From UBA11612 sp963662375 (GTDB taxonomy: Bacteria; Pseudomonadota; Alphaproteobacteria; Rhodospirillales; Rhodospirillaceae), in the NCBI GenBank assembly GCA_963662375.2, contig CAXXRP010000005.1, forward strand, positions 496,001 to 560,000: a stretch of DNA of 64,000 bases, in the 5' to 3' direction. The notes under the pieces are model-generated. The model worked only from the letters and a program-made list of their open reading frames with translations, did not search any database and was not told the DNA's origin. Position 1 is the stretch's first letter. Each line of letters starts with the position of its first letter. The position numbers were made by a program, and so were the translations under genes. This document shows, piece by piece, positions 63,992 through 64,000 of the stretch.

Positions 63992-64000
63992 ATGGGACAA
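63992..64000 (+). CDS. Possible start of the next pseudopilin gene (partial)
   Basis: ATGGGACAA begins 5 bases after the gspH stop and runs off the window. By gene order a gspI-type minor pseudopilin would be expected, but three codons cannot prove it. Confidence 0.3.

Overview
The window looks like chromosomal DNA of an alphaproteobacterium, probably Rhodospirillales-like. The reasons are the hisG/murA neighbourhood, the dcd, hisI, cysS and argE sequences, a large classical autotransporter, and TPR-glycosyltransferase genes of the type known with nonulosonic acid glycosylation in this class. This is inference from recognised proteins; no rRNA is present. TAG, TGA and TAA all serve as ordinary stops.

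Region 1 (1-19.3 kb) is mostly housekeeping: hisG (5' part), murA, dcd, a small basic protein, tRNA-Thr, an aminotransferase, an EpmB/KamA-type radical SAM protein, a sodium:alanine symporter, an SDR with a Tat/lipoprotein-like leader, a small repeat protein, a TPR lipoprotein, an autotransporter, hisI, cysS-argE, tRNA-Gly and a short prepilin peptidase. Between them lie decayed pieces: an MFS tail, an IS3 orfA and a tspO relic.

Region 2 (19.3-41.8 kb) is a surface-sugar island. It holds pseB, pseC, a GNAT fused to a NeuB/PseI-type synthase, a HAD phosphatase, two SpsF/PseF-like nucleotidyltransferases and the pseudaminic-acid-associated methylase. A PseA/WbpG-HisH-HisF set suggests an acetamidino modification. 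A DegT transaminase, Gfo/Idh oxidoreductase, FkbM methyltransferase, GNAT, two GT-B-like proteins and two membrane-anchored SGNH proteins complete it. Three of its genes carry a single in-frame TAG.

Region 3 (42.1-64 kb) is the most unusual part. gspE is followed by eight same-strand TPR + glycosyltransferase genes plus one GT8-like gene, then a Ser/Thr/Ala-rich secreted protein, a strong terminator, and gspF-gspG-gspH. Near 52.9-58.6 kb, a block carrying the glycosyltransferase half of one gene and the TPR half of the next occurs three times in tandem and looks essentially identical, so the genes are chimeras of each other. One gene also carries a degenerate half glycosyltransferase domain at its N-terminus.

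Working model (inference): region 2 makes a CMP-nonulosonic acid, probably pseudaminic acid-like. The TPR-GT enzymes attach it or related sugars to protein acceptors chosen by their TPR halves. The type II secretion genes around the array, and the Ser/Thr-rich protein between them, make an exported acceptor plausible. About ten reading frames are broken by single-base indels or nonsense codons. Whether this is real decay, switching or assembly error cannot be decided from the sequence alone.
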